Counted from the stretch's first letter, positions 26,875-35,442 are shown. The stretch is DNA of 64,000 nucleotides from Aquibium microcysteis (GCF_014495845.1 NZ_CP061080.1:423001-487000); one strand, 5' to 3'. Notes: generated from the letters alone by a model not told the origin. A program made the numbers and translations.

Positions 26875-28287
26875 ATGCCGGGTGAAGGAACCGCGACCAT
26901 CGGGCGCGTCGGGCTCTTGCCGCTCGGGCGGCCGACCTTCGACGTGCCCTTCGCCGGGGAGAACCTCGCCGCCATGCTGGCCGCCCTCGACCGCGCCGGC
27001 ATCGAGACCGTCGGGCCGCGGTCACTGCTGTTCGATGCCGACGCCACCCGCGCGGCGATTGCGGCCCTGAAAGGCGAGACCATCGACCGGCTGCTCGTGC
27101 TGCAGGTCACCTTCACCGATGCCGGGATGGTGGCGGAGGTGGCGAATGCCTTCGCAAAGCCGCTGGCGCTCTGGTCGATCCCCGAGCCGCGCGCCGGCGG
27201 GCGGCTGCGGCTCAACTCCTTCTGCGGATTGAATCTCGCGGCCCACGCGCTGGGGCTCGCCGACCGCGCCTTCGGCTATCTCCATGCCGCGCCCGACGCC
27301 TCCGGCATCGGCGCCGCGCTGACCGACCTGCTGTCGGGCGCAAGGCAGGCCGTCCCGGTCGGCACGCGCGCAGCGACCGGCGACGATCCGGCAGGTGTCG
27401 CCGCCGCGCAGGCCATCCGCGGCGCCCGCATCGCCCGCATCGGCCGGCATCCGGACGGTTTCCCCACCTGCGCCTACGACAAGCATGCCATCGCAGCACT
27501 TGCCGGCGCGACCGTCGACGAACTCGACCTGTCCGACCTGTTTGCCCGCGCCGGCGCCATCTCTTCCGAGGCGCTCGCGGAGACCCGTGCGGCGGCCAGC
27601 GTCGACCTCGTCGGCCTCGATGCCGTTGACCAGCAGCAACTCGACCGGTCGCTGCGCCTGAAACCCGCCATCGATGCGCTGCGGGCCGAGGGCCGCTACG
27701 ACGCCTTCGCCATCCGCTGCTGGCCCGAGACCTTCACCGAATATGGCGGCGCGGTCTGCGGACCCGTCTCGATGATGGGCGAGGCGCGGGTGCCCTGTGC
27801 CTGCGAGGCCGACGTCTACGGCGCGCTGTCGACGCTGCTCCTCCAGACGATCGCCGACGCGCCGGCCTTCCTGACCGACCTCGTCGACCTCGATGCCGAG
27901 GACGACACCGGCGTCGTCTGGCATTGCGGCCAGGCGCCGGTCTCGATGGCCGACCCCGATGCCGTGGCACGCGCGACCATCCACACCAACCGCAAGATGC
28001 CGCTGCTCTACGAATTCCCGCTGAAGCCCGGCCGCGTCACGTTCTTCCGCATCAGCCAGGCGCGCGGCCGCCCCGTCGCCGTCATCGGCGGCGGCGAGGT
28101 GCTGAAGCGGCCGATGGCCTTCACCGGAACCTCCGGCGTCGTCCGCTTCGACACGCCGGCAAGACACCTGCTCGACCGCATCATGGGCGCGGCGCTCGAG
28201 CATCACATGGCGCTCGCCTATGGAGACCACCGGAATGCTCTCGACGCCGCTGCCCGATCGCTCGGCCTTCCCGTCCTCGATCTCTGA
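26875..28287 (+). CDS. FucI/AraA-fold sugar isomerase, probable sulfoquinovose isomerase
   Basis: A 470-residue protein of the L-fucose/L-arabinose isomerase family. The metal-site region is seen in AIRCWPETFTEYGGAVCG near residue 280, and further conserved parts are MMGEARVPCACEADVYGAL and VVWHCGQAP. The family interconverts aldoses and ketoses using a divalent metal. Members of this fold serve as sulfoquinovose isomerases (SqvD-type) in several sulfoglycolysis variants, and the neighbouring kinase and aldolase call for exactly this step. It is followed after 10 bases by the Gfo/Idh/MocA gene. ATG at 26875 has AGGGGA upstream. An L-fucose-like or other aldose substrate is possible. Confidence 0.7.
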   Translation: MPGEGTATIGRVGLLPLGRPTFDVPFAGENLAAMLAALDRAGIETVGPRSLLFDADATRAAIAALKGETIDRLLVLQVTFTDAGMVAEVANAFAKPLALWSIPEPRAGGRLRLNSFCGLNLAAHALGLADRAFGYLHAAPDASGIGAALTDLLSGARQAVPVGTRAATGDDPAGVAAAQAIRGARIARIGRHPDGFPTCAYDKHAIAALAGATVDELDLSDLFARAGAISSEALAETRAAASVDLVGLDAVDQQQLDRSLRLKPAIDALRAEGRYDAFAIRCWPETFTEYGGAVCGPVSMMGEARVPCACEADVYGALSTLLLQTIADAPAFLTDLVDLDAEDDTGVVWHCGQAPVSMADPDAVARATIHTNRKMPLLYEFPLKPGRVTFFRISQARGRPVAVIGGGEVLKRPMAFTGTSGVVRFDTPARHLLDRIMGAALEHHMALAYGDHRNALDAAARSLGLPVLDL

Positions 28288-28297
28288 CGCGCGGCCG

Positions 28298-29383
28298 ATG
28301 ACCATCCGCTACGGCATCATCGGCTCGGGCATGATGGGGCGCGAGCACATGCGCAACATCGCCCTGCTCGACGGCACCGAGATCACCGCCGTCTCCGACC
28401 CCCATCCCGAAAGCCGCCAGCTCGCCGCCGGTCCCTATGGCGAACGCTGTCGCGCCTTCGCCGATCACCGCGACCTCATCTCGTCCGGCCTCTGCGACGC
28501 GATCGTCATCGCCAGCCCCAACGACACCCACGCCGCCATCCTGCGCGACGTGCTCTCCACCGACCTGCCGATCCTGGTCGAGAAGCCGCTCTGCGCCACG
28601 GTCGACGACTGCCGCGCCATCCTGAAAAGCGCCGAGGGCAGGGCAGCCCCCGTCTGGGTGGCGATGGAATATCGCTACATGCCGCCGGTGGAGCGCCTGC
28701 GCGCCGAACTCGCCGCCGGCACGGCCGGCCGCCTGCGCATGATCGCCATCCGCGAGCACCGCTTCCCCTTCCTTGCCAAGGTCGGCGACTGGAACCGGTT
28801 TTCCGCCCGCACCGGCGGCACGCTGGTCGAGAAATGCTGCCACTTCTTCGACCTGATGCGGCTGCTCGCGCAGTCCGAGGCCGTCCGCGTCTACGCCTCG
28901 GGCGCCATGGACGTGAACTTCCTCGACGAGCGCTATGATGGTCGCGCGCCCGATATCCTCGACAACGCCTTCGTCGTCGTCGACTTCGCCAACGGCGTCC
29001 GCGCCATGCTCGATCTGTGCATGTTCGCCGAAGGCTCCTGGTGGCAGGAACAGGTTGCCGTCACCGGCGACGCCGCCCGCATCGAGGCCTTCGTCCCCGG
29101 CCCCGCCCGCTTCTCCCCCGACGGACGCGAGCGGATGTCGGAGGTCGTCATCTCGCCGCGCGCCACCAAGCAGCCCGTGCGCGAGGAGATCCACGTCGAC
29201 GAGACCATCCTCGCCGCCGGCGACCACCACGGCTCCACCTTCTTCCAGCACCGGAAATTCCTCGACCTCGTCCGCCGCGGCGGCACGCCCGAGGTGACGC
29301 TCGACGACGGCCTGAAATCCGTCCTCATCGGCGCCGCCGCCGAAGAGAGCGCACGGACGGGCAGGGCGGTGGATCTGCGGTAG
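28298..29383 (+). CDS. Gfo/Idh/MocA-family protein, candidate NAD-dependent sulfoquinovosidase
   Basis: A 361-residue NAD(P)-dependent protein. The N-terminal Rossmann motif is YGIIGSGMMGREHMRNI, followed by the family's ILVEKPLCATVDD lysine motif near residue 95; the C-terminal domain has LVEKCCHFFDLMR with a probable catalytic His. Most relatives are sugar or inositol dehydrogenases, but some are NAD-dependent glycosidases, including a sulfoquinovosidase family reported from sulfoglycolysis clusters (GH188). Cotranscription with the isomerase supports a role in releasing or preparing sulfoquinovose. A plain dehydrogenase is the alternative. Confidence 0.6.
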   Translation: MTIRYGIIGSGMMGREHMRNIALLDGTEITAVSDPHPESRQLAAGPYGERCRAFADHRDLISSGLCDAIVIASPNDTHAAILRDVLSTDLPILVEKPLCATVDDCRAILKSAEGRAAPVWVAMEYRYMPPVERLRAELAAGTAGRLRMIAIREHRFPFLAKVGDWNRFSARTGGTLVEKCCHFFDLMRLLAQSEAVRVYASGAMDVNFLDERYDGRAPDILDNAFVVVDFANGVRAMLDLCMFAEGSWWQEQVAVTGDAARIEAFVPGPARFSPDGRERMSEVVISPRATKQPVREEIHVDETILAAGDHHGSTFFQHRKFLDLVRRGGTPEVTLDDGLKSVLIGAAAEESARTGRAVDLR

Positions 29384-29406
29384 AAATGCGGGACGTGCGG
29401 GAGGTA

Positions 29407-29487
29407 CGGGGACAGTTTACTTAATTCGACCTGAAGACGTCTCGGGAAACGTTCAGGATTCGGCCCGAATTAAGTAAACTGTCCCCG
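29407..29487. repeat. Perfect 22-bp inverted repeat (REP-like)
   Basis: Arms 29407-29428 and 29466-29487 are exact reverse complements with a 37-base spacer; the outer part reads GGGGACAGTTTACTTAATTC. This GGGGACAGTTTACTT sequence recurs in many proteobacterial genomes as intergenic palindromes linked to REP-type tyrosine transposases. It is much more AT-rich than its surroundings and lies between the 3' ends of the Gfo/Idh/MocA gene and bchJ, where it could also act as a bidirectional terminator. Confidence 0.8.
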
Positions 29488-29518
29488 GATTTCTCACCGC
29501 ATTTCCCGCCCGCATGTC

Positions 29519-30115
29519 TCACCGCCGCCGCCGCTCCAGCCGCATCGCGAAGCGGCAGACGCCGCCCGACCCCGCCTGCGCCCCGCACTGCACCTCGCGG
29601 CAGCGGCAGCGGTCGTCGACCAGCGCGCGATACAGCCCCTCGAACACGGCCGCATGCCAGACGCAGACGGGATGCGCCGACGTCTCGCCCTGCACGAAGG
29701 AATTGCCTGCGATCTCGAAGGTCCAGGGATCGACCGCCCGGAACCGGCCTGAGCCCGCGAAGGTCCAGGCGTGCCGCGCGATGGCGGCCGACAACAGCCG
29801 CGCGGCAGCTCCGGCCGGCAGCAGCCGCAGCAGCCCCCGTGCCGATGCCGGGATGCGGTTGGCGAGGATGTAGTCCGCGGTCCGCGCGCCGGCCTCTGCC
29901 AGCAGCGCGGGCCAGAGCACGGGCTCGGTCGCGCGGACGGCGCGGTGCAGCCGCACCGCCTCGCCTTCAGGGATCATCGTCGTGCCGTCGGGCGGACCGG
30001 CGAGCCCGGCCGCCATCAGCAGCGGGCGGACGCGCGCCGCGCCCAGCCGCTCCTCCACCACCGGCAACAGCTGCAGCACCGCGTTCGGGCCGATCCGCCC
30101 GCCCGCCGCCCGCAC
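29519..30115 (-). CDS. bchJ: Bacteriochlorophyll biosynthesis V4R-domain protein BchJ
   Basis: A protein of about 198 residues ending in a V4R (4-vinyl reductase) domain: WTFEIAGNSFVQGETSAH then VCVWHAAVFEGLYRALV and a Cys-rich end (DDRCRCREVQCGAQ). BchJ was once called 4-vinyl protochlorophyllide reductase and is now thought to be an accessory or substrate carrier in bacteriochlorophyll synthesis. I place the start at the GTG at 30115, four bases after the bchE stop, with GGAGG about 12 bases upstream; an ATG at 30160 inside bchE is the alternative. Confidence 0.82.
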   Translation of the reverse strand: MRAAGGRIGPNAVLQLLPVVEERLGAARVRPLLMAAGLAGPPDGTTMIPEGEAVRLHRAVRATEPVLWPALLAEAGARTADYILANRIPASARGLLRLLPAGAAARLLSAAIARHAWTFAGSGRFRAVDPWTFEIAGNSFVQGETSAHPVCVWHAAVFEGLYRALVDDRCRCREVQCGAQAGSGGVCRFAMRLERRRR

Positions 30116-30119
30116 ATCC

Positions 30120-31745
30120 TCAGGCGCCCTCCATCTGCTGCGTGCCGCCGCCGCAGGCACGCACCTCCGACCGCTCCTTCATCTGCGCGCGCACCGCTTC
30201 CCGCCGCTCCGCGGCGCGGGCGGCGCGGTCGGCCGAGGCTTCCCAGTCATCCATCTGCGCCTCGGCGAGGGTCCGCGTCTCGTCGAAGCCGAAATCGACG
30301 CTCGTCTTCGTCTGCGGTCCCCAGTAGCCGGCCTTGCCGAGGTCGTAGAAGGTCCGCTGCACGCCCGCCTTCAGGAAGGCCTTCAGGCAGCCGAGCAGGT
30401 AGCGCCGGCGGAACCCGCTGCCGCGCCAGGGATAGTGGAACAGCGCCTTGCGCATGTAGAAGCGCCGGTAGTTCTTCATCACGCCGTCGAGCAGTTCGCC
30501 GCGTTCCATCGCCGCCGGCTTCATGATCGGCGTGACGAAATTGTACTTCGAGAAGTCGAAGATCTCGACCTGGTCGCGGATCTCACGGAACAGCGGCGTG
30601 AACGGCCAGGGCGTGTACATCGACCAGTTGGCGAGGTCGGGCTGCCAGTCCCAGGCCATGCGGAAGGTCTCCTCCAGCGTCTCCGGCGTCTCGTTGTCGA
30701 GCCCGACGATGAACTGCGCCTCCACCAGGATGTCGGCCTCGCGCAGGAGCCGGATCGCCGTCTTGTTCTCCTCGACCTTGGTTTCCTTGTTGAAGCGGTC
30801 GAGCTTCAGCTGTGCGGCGGCCTCGGTGCCGAGGCTGACATGCACGAGCCCCGCCCTGCGATAGAAGGAGAGCAGGTCGCGATCGCGGAAAATGTCGGTG
30901 ACGCGCGTGTTGATGCCCCACTTGACCCTCTCGGTCAGGCCGCGCGCGATCAGCTCCTCGCAGAAGGCGACGAACTTCTTGCGGTTGATGGTCGGCTCCT
31001 CGTCGGCCAGGATGAAGAAGCCGACGCCGTGGTTGTCGACGAGGTCCTCGATCTCGTCGACGACGTCCTTCGGGTCGCGCACGCGGTAGTCGCGCCAGAA
31101 CTTCCACTGCGAGCAGAACGAACAGGTGAAGGGGCAGCCGCGCGCGAGGTTGGGGATCGCCACCCGCGTGCCGAGCGGGATGTAGATGTATCTCGACCAG
31201 TCGAGCACCGACCAGTCCGGCTTGATCGTCGCCATGTCCTTGACGGTGCCGGCCGCGGCCGTCGCCACGATCTTGTCGCCGTCGCGGAAGGCGATCCCCC
31301 GGATCGCGTGCCGGTCGGCCGGCCAGCGCCCGTCGCGCACCGCCTCCATCAGCGCCGTGCAGATCTCCTCGCCCTCGCCGCGCACGATCACGTCCACCCA
31401 GGGTGCCTCGGTCAGCACCTGATTGTACATGAAGGTGGCATGGACGCCGCCCAGCATCCGCAGCGCATCCGGCACGACGGTGGAGGCGATCCGCAGCACC
31501 TCCTCGGCGCGGTAGATCGACGGCGTGATGGCGGTCACCCCCACCACGTCCGGCGCGATCTGCGCCATCCGCCGCGCCAGATCCTCGTCGGATACGTCCT
31601 CGGTCATGGCGTCGATGAAATGAATGTCGTCGAAGCCCGCGCGCCGCAGATGCCCCGACAGATAAGCCACCCAGGCGGGCGGCCAGGTGCCGGCGATCTC
31701 GGCCCCGCCGGAATGATAGTTCGGATGAACGAAAAGGATCCTCAC
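30120..31745 (-). CDS. bchE: Mg-protoporphyrin IX monomethyl ester anaerobic cyclase BchE
   Basis: A 541-residue cobalamin-binding radical-SAM enzyme that forms ring E of bacteriochlorophyll without oxygen. N-terminal B12-binding domain ([26 protein letters not shown]), then the radical-SAM cysteines in [15 protein letters not shown] near residue 195, and long conserved core ([31 protein letters not shown]). The C-terminus is an Ala/Glu/Arg-rich helix. Start at GTG 31745, with GGGAGG nine bases upstream. It is the first gene of a bchE-bchJ operon outside any visible photosynthesis cluster; PpsR- and FnrL-like sites lie directly upstream. Confidence 0.93.
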   Translation of the reverse strand: MRILFVHPNYHSGGAEIAGTWPPAWVAYLSGHLRRAGFDDIHFIDAMTEDVSDEDLARRMAQIAPDVVGVTAITPSIYRAEEVLRIASTVVPDALRMLGGVHATFMYNQVLTEAPWVDVIVRGEGEEICTALMEAVRDGRWPADRHAIRGIAFRDGDKIVATAAAGTVKDMATIKPDWSVLDWSRYIYIPLGTRVAIPNLARGCPFTCSFCSQWKFWRDYRVRDPKDVVDEIEDLVDNHGVGFFILADEEPTINRKKFVAFCEELIARGLTERVKWGINTRVTDIFRDRDLLSFYRRAGLVHVSLGTEAAAQLKLDRFNKETKVEENKTAIRLLREADILVEAQFIVGLDNETPETLEETFRMAWDWQPDLANWSMYTPWPFTPLFREIRDQVEIFDFSKYNFVTPIMKPAAMERGELLDGVMKNYRRFYMRKALFHYPWRGSGFRRRYLLGCLKAFLKAGVQRTFYDLGKAGYWGPQTKTSVDFGFDETRTLAEAQMDDWEASADRAARAAERREAVRAQMKERSEVRACGGGTQQMEGA

Positions 31746-31765
31746 CGCCGTCGCCCTCCCTGGAC

Positions 31766-31783
31766 TGTCAATAAAGATTGACA
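31766..31783 (-). promoter_or_regulatory. PpsR/CrtJ-type site in the bchE promoter
   Basis: TGTCAATAAAGATTGACA is a perfect TGT-N12-ACA palindrome with 7-base arms, the consensus for the redox/light repressor PpsR (CrtJ). It lies 20 bases upstream of the bchE start, where binding would block the promoter. Confidence 0.75.
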
Positions 31784-31802
31784 CATAGAAGGACAATACC
31801 AA

Positions 31803-31816
31803 TTGACACAGATCAA
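31803..31816 (-). promoter_or_regulatory. FnrL-type site upstream of bchE
   Basis: On the minus strand TTGAT-CTGT-GTCAA, one mismatch from the FNR consensus TTGAT-N4-ATCAA. Its centre is about 64 bases before the GTG; if used as a class II activator site, transcription would begin near 31768, inside the PpsR site. Anaerobic activation suits an oxygen-sensitive cyclase. Confidence 0.7.
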
Positions 31817-32133
31817 GCCCCGAGAGGCTCTTCGCCAGACCCGCTGCCGCCCGCCATCACTCGTTCCAGCGTCTCACCCGGGTGACTGGGCGCTACGCAC
31901 CCGACAGTCGTGAGCGGGCGGGGCGTAGGTCGCGTATCGGGAGGGGACGCGTCGCGCTGCCCCTGTGCCCGCAAATCCGTTGCCGGCGAAGGAATTCTTG
32001 ATCCACGTCAACGAGCGTCCGCCTGCCGCTGCTAGGCTGGTGGACGGCCAACGGGATCGGACGGTGCGGGGCTCGCCGGGCAGCGGTCCTTCCGTGCGAT
32101 CGGGCAGGCCGGGATGAGCGAGGGGAAGGCCGC

Positions 32134-33237
32134 ATGATGCAGAAGACGTTCCAGGACGCCGGCGGCGAGGCCGAGCCTGCGCTGTCGGCCGCCGCCGAGG
32201 CCGGGCTCGCCGACGAGCAGACGCGGGCCGCGCATGGCGCGGCGGCGGCGGCGGCGCAGAGCCTCGCGGCCGATGCCGACCTCGACGCCGAGCTGCGCGG
32301 CGGCATCGGCGCCATCATCGACGGGGCTGCGCCCGACGACGCCGCCCTGCTCAGCGAGGCCTTCGGCCTGCCGAAGCCGAAGGGCAAGCCGCGCCGCACC
32401 AGCGACGAACTGTCGGACGACTGGCGCGACGGCCGCTATCCCTACCGCTTCAAGATGCTGCGCCGCGACTACGAGCGCGAGAAGTTCGTGCTGCAGACCG
32501 AGCTCCTGAAGCTGCAGTCCTGGGTCAAGGAGGCGCGCCAGCGCCTCGTCATCCTGTTCGAGGGGCGCGACGCCGCCGGCAAGGGCGGTGCCATCAAGCG
32601 CTTCATGGAGCATCTCAACCCGCGCGGCGCCCGCGTGGTGGCGCTGGAGAAGCCGAGCGACGTGGAGCGCGGCCAGTGGTACTTCCAGCGCTATGTCGAG
32701 CACCTGCCGACCACGGGCGAGATCGTGCTCTTCGACCGCAGCTGGTACAATCGGGCCGGCGTCGAGCGCGTCATGGGCTTCTGCAGCGAGGAGGAATACC
32801 GCGAGTTCCTCCGCCAGGTGCCCGACTTCGAGCGCAACCTGGTGCGCAGCGGCACCCATCTGATCAAGTTCTGGTTCTCGGTCAGCCGGCAGGAGCAGGC
32901 GCGCCGGTTCAGGGAGCGCAAGGTCCATCCGCTGAAGCAGTGGAAGCTGTCGCCGATCGACATGGCCTCGCTCGATAAGTGGGACGACTACACCCAGGCC
33001 AAGGAGGCGATGTTCTTCCACACCGACACCGCCGACTCGCCCTGGACGGTGATCAAGTCCGACGACAAGATGCGGGCGCGGCTGAACGCGATGCGCTGCG
33101 TGCTGCACGCGCTGCCCTATTCCGGCAAGGACCCGGCGCGCATCGGCCGGGTCGACGACCTGCTCGTCGGCCGCGCCAGCGTGGTGCACGAACGCGGCGA
33201 GTACGACGCGGCCGGCGGCTGGAGGACGGGCGAATAG
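32134..33237 (+). CDS. ppk2: Polyphosphate kinase 2 (PPK2)
   Basis: A 367-residue PPK2-family enzyme that transfers phosphate between polyphosphate and nucleotides. Walker A is VILFEGRDAAGKGGAIKRF, Walker B LFDRSWYNRAGVERVMGF, and the lid motif includes RQEQARRFRERKVHPLKQW. About 90 Ala/Asp/Glu-rich residues precede the core, longer than class I enzymes of about 300 residues. An ATG three bases on is an equal start. It is a single gene between bchE and the AEC transporter; which nucleotide class it uses cannot be read by eye. Confidence 0.9.
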   Translation: MMQKTFQDAGGEAEPALSAAAEAGLADEQTRAAHGAAAAAAQSLAADADLDAELRGGIGAIIDGAAPDDAALLSEAFGLPKPKGKPRRTSDELSDDWRDGRYPYRFKMLRRDYEREKFVLQTELLKLQSWVKEARQRLVILFEGRDAAGKGGAIKRFMEHLNPRGARVVALEKPSDVERGQWYFQRYVEHLPTTGEIVLFDRSWYNRAGVERVMGFCSEEEYREFLRQVPDFERNLVRSGTHLIKFWFSVSRQEQARRFRERKVHPLKQWKLSPIDMASLDKWDDYTQAKEAMFFHTDTADSPWTVIKSDDKMRARLNAMRCVLHALPYSGKDPARIGRVDDLLVGRASVVHERGEYDAAGGWRTGE

Positions 33238-33308
33238 GGCGCCGGGGCCGAGAAGGCCCGTTCCGGCAGGCCTTTCGGAAGCCTCCGCTTTCCCCTATCA
33301 CCCGGCGC

Positions 33309-34256
33309 ATGTCTCCCCAGGTCGAAGCCGCGCTGTTCATCTTCGGTCTCGTCGCCATCGGCTATCTGGCCGGGCTGACGGGCTATCTGCGCGCCGAGAC
33401 GGGCGAGGCACTGGGCGAGTTCGCGGTCGGCGTGGCGCTGCCGCTGCTGCTCTTCCGAACCATGCTGTCGGCCGATTTCCACGGCGCCGCACCCTGGGCG
33501 CTGTGGGCGGCCTACTTCTCCTCGGTCGCCATAGCCTGGACCCTCGGCCATCTGATGACGACGCGGCTGTTCGGCCGCGACGCGCGGGCGGGCGTCGTCG
33601 GCGGCGTCTCGGGCTCCTTCTCCAACACGGTCCTGCTCGGCATCCCGCTGGTGCTCGGGGTCTACGGCCAGGCCGGCTTCGAGGTGCTGGCGCTGATCGT
33701 CTCTGTGCATCTCGGCGCCATGATGGCCGCCACCATCGTGGTCTTCGCGGTACTGGAGGGCGGCGACAGGGGCTTCCGCCCGCTCGACCTCGCCCGCACC
33801 TTCGTCGGCAAGCTCGCCGTCAACCCGCTGATCGTCGGCATCGTCGCCGGCCTCGCCTGGCGCATGACCGGCGTGCCGCTGCCCTCGCTCGCCGCGCGCT
33901 TCGTCGACGGGCTGGGCAACATCGCCGGCCCGCTGGCGCTGTTTTCCATGGGGCTCGGGCTCCGGCGCTACGGCATCTCGGGAAATCTGCGGCCGGGCCT
34001 GACGCTGGCCTTCCTGAAGCTGATGGTCATGCCGGCGATCATGCTCGGCATGGCGACGCTGTTCGGACTGCCGCCGCTGGTCGCCTCGGTCGCCGTGCTG
34101 ACGGCCGCACTTCCGGCGGGCGTCAACTGCTATCTGATCGCGGTCCAGTTCGGCACCGGCCAGGCGCTCGCCTCCAACACGATCACGCTCGCCACCGGCC
34201 TCGGCGTCGCCACCACCTCCTTCTGGATCATGGTCCTGCACGCCGTCTACGGGTGA
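33309..34256 (+). CDS. AEC-family membrane transporter
   Basis: A 315-residue protein with about ten transmembrane helices, of the auxin efflux carrier (AEC) family, whose bacterial members move small organic acids such as malate and malonate. Conserved features: the GYLAGLTGYL start, SNTVLLGIPLVLG in helix 4, the NPLIVGIVAGL segment opening the second half, and LPAGVNCYLIAVQFG near the end. It is convergent with the GntR gene of the suy locus, so it could carry sulfolactate or a related acid, but it is not in that operon. ATG at 33309. Confidence 0.82.
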   Translation: MSPQVEAALFIFGLVAIGYLAGLTGYLRAETGEALGEFAVGVALPLLLFRTMLSADFHGAAPWALWAAYFSSVAIAWTLGHLMTTRLFGRDARAGVVGGVSGSFSNTVLLGIPLVLGVYGQAGFEVLALIVSVHLGAMMAATIVVFAVLEGGDRGFRPLDLARTFVGKLAVNPLIVGIVAGLAWRMTGVPLPSLAARFVDGLGNIAGPLALFSMGLGLRRYGISGNLRPGLTLAFLKLMVMPAIMLGMATLFGLPPLVASVAVLTAALPAGVNCYLIAVQFGTGQALASNTITLATGLGVATTSFWIMVLHAVYG

Positions 34257-34275
34257 GGACGGCGCGGGCCGCCCG

Positions 34276-35001
34276 TCAGCCGAGCTCGGACGAATAGTGC
34301 ACGGCCTGCGTCAGGCAGCGCGAGACGCGCAGCTCGACCGGCTTGTTCTCGAGGTCGAGGGCGATGCGGGTGACGGCGAGCAGCGGCGTGCCGGGCGCGC
34401 AGCCGAGTGCGGCCGCATCGGTCTCCGTGGCGGCGATCGCCTTCAGTCTCTCGCTCGCCCGGCCGATGGTGATGCCCCAGCGTTCGGAATAGAGGCCGTA
34501 GACGTTGTTGGGGATCGCTTCGAGGTCGCCGAAACCGGGCACGCGCGCGTCGGGCAGGGTCAGCGTCTCGACGAGCAGCGGCGCGCCGTCGAGCGTGCGC
34601 ACCCGCTCGACGCGCCAGACGCGATCGCCGGCGGAAAGGCCGAGCGAGTCGACCTCCGCCGCCGTCGCCGCAGCCGGCCGCCGGTCGAGGATGGCGGAAT
34701 CGGGAAAGCGCGGCTTGCCGTCGTCCGGCACCAGCCGGAAGAACTGGAACAGGATGCGGCTCTCCTCCGGCCGCGCCACGAAGGTGCCGCGCCCCTGACG
34801 CCGGATCAGGAGGTTCTCGGCCGTCATCGCGTCGAGCGCCTTGCGGATCGTCCCCTGGCTGACGCCGATCTCGCGCGCCAGCTCGATCTCCGACGGAATG
34901 TGCTGGCCCGGCTGCCACTCGCCGTCGATGAGCCGGCGCACGAGCTGGTCGCGCACCTGCACGTAGAGGGGCCGATAGGCGAAGGCGGTCTGGTCCATCA
35001 C
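34276..35001 (-). CDS. GntR-family regulator with UTRA domain, probable sulfolactate/sulfosugar regulator
   Basis: A 241-residue HutC-subfamily regulator. The winged helix-turn-helix spans about residues 8-78 (PSEIELAREIGVSQGTIRKA is the recognition region, QGRGTFVARP the wing) and a UTRA effector domain covers about 95-235. It is transcribed away from suyAB, and a palindrome lies in the 153-base gap between them. A second copy of that palindrome lies upstream of the sulfofructose kinase operon, suggesting one regulator for both. The effector is probably a pathway intermediate such as sulfolactate or a sulfosugar phosphate. An in-frame Met directly follows the first. Confidence 0.85.
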   Translation of the reverse strand: MMDQTAFAYRPLYVQVRDQLVRRLIDGEWQPGQHIPSEIELAREIGVSQGTIRKALDAMTAENLLIRRQGRGTFVARPEESRILFQFFRLVPDDGKPRFPDSAILDRRPAAATAAEVDSLGLSAGDRVWRVERVRTLDGAPLLVETLTLPDARVPGFGDLEAIPNNVYGLYSERWGITIGRASERLKAIAATETDAAALGCAPGTPLLAVTRIALDLENKPVELRVSRCLTQAVHYSSELG

Positions 35002-35075
35002 GACGTCCGGTGTCGAAAACCCGAAGGCAAGCGTCTCCTGATAGCACCCGCCGGATTGACTCTGCCAGCATTTCC

Positions 35076-35098
35076 TATCTTATATCTTATATAAGACT
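35076..35098 (+). promoter_or_regulatory. Palindromic operator between the GntR gene and suyA
   Basis: A 23-base element TATCTTATAT followed by CTTATATAAGACT. It sits 74 bases before the GntR start (minus strand) and 56 bases before suyA. The inner CTTATATAAG is a perfect palindrome, and the site contains two overlapping TCTTATAT half-sites. It is the counterpart of the site at 23545-23567. Confidence 0.75.
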
Positions 35099-35154
35099 GC
35101 CGGCGTCGAACGGCGCCAACTGACTGCGCCGCCGGGCGCGAAGAGGATACGCGC

Positions 35155-35442
35155 ATGGGCATTCCGCATCTCCTGGTTCACGAGCACGACGACAATGTCG
35201 GCGTCGTCGTGGTGGAGGGCCTCGAGGCCGGCACGACGATGCTGGCCGTGGTCACCGCCGACAATTCGTCGTTCGAGATCGAGGCGAAGGCCGACATCCC
35301 GATCGGCCACAAGGTGGCGCTGAAGGATCTCGCGGCCGGCGACACGGCCATAAAGTACGGCGAGGACATCGGCCGCTTCGTCGCCGCCGTCGCGCGCGGC
35401 GAGCATGTCCACGTCCACAATCTCAAGACCAAGCGCTGGTAG
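35155..35442 (+). CDS. suyA: (2R)-sulfolactate sulfo-lyase small subunit SuyA
   Basis: A 95-residue SAF-domain protein. The start (MGIPHLLVHEHDDNVGVVVV), the middle (IPIGHKVALKDLAAGDTAIK) and the end (GEHVHVHNLKTKRW) fit SuyA as I recall it from Paracoccus and Chromohalobacter. With SuyB it eliminates sulfite from (R)-3-sulfolactate, giving pyruvate. UxaA-type altronate dehydratases share this SAF domain, but there it is usually fused or has a different C-terminus. ATG at 35155, AAGAGG upstream. First gene of the suy operon, 72 bases before suyB. Confidence 0.88.
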   Translation: MGIPHLLVHEHDDNVGVVVVEGLEAGTTMLAVVTADNSSFEIEAKADIPIGHKVALKDLAAGDTAIKYGEDIGRFVAAVARGEHVHVHNLKTKRW

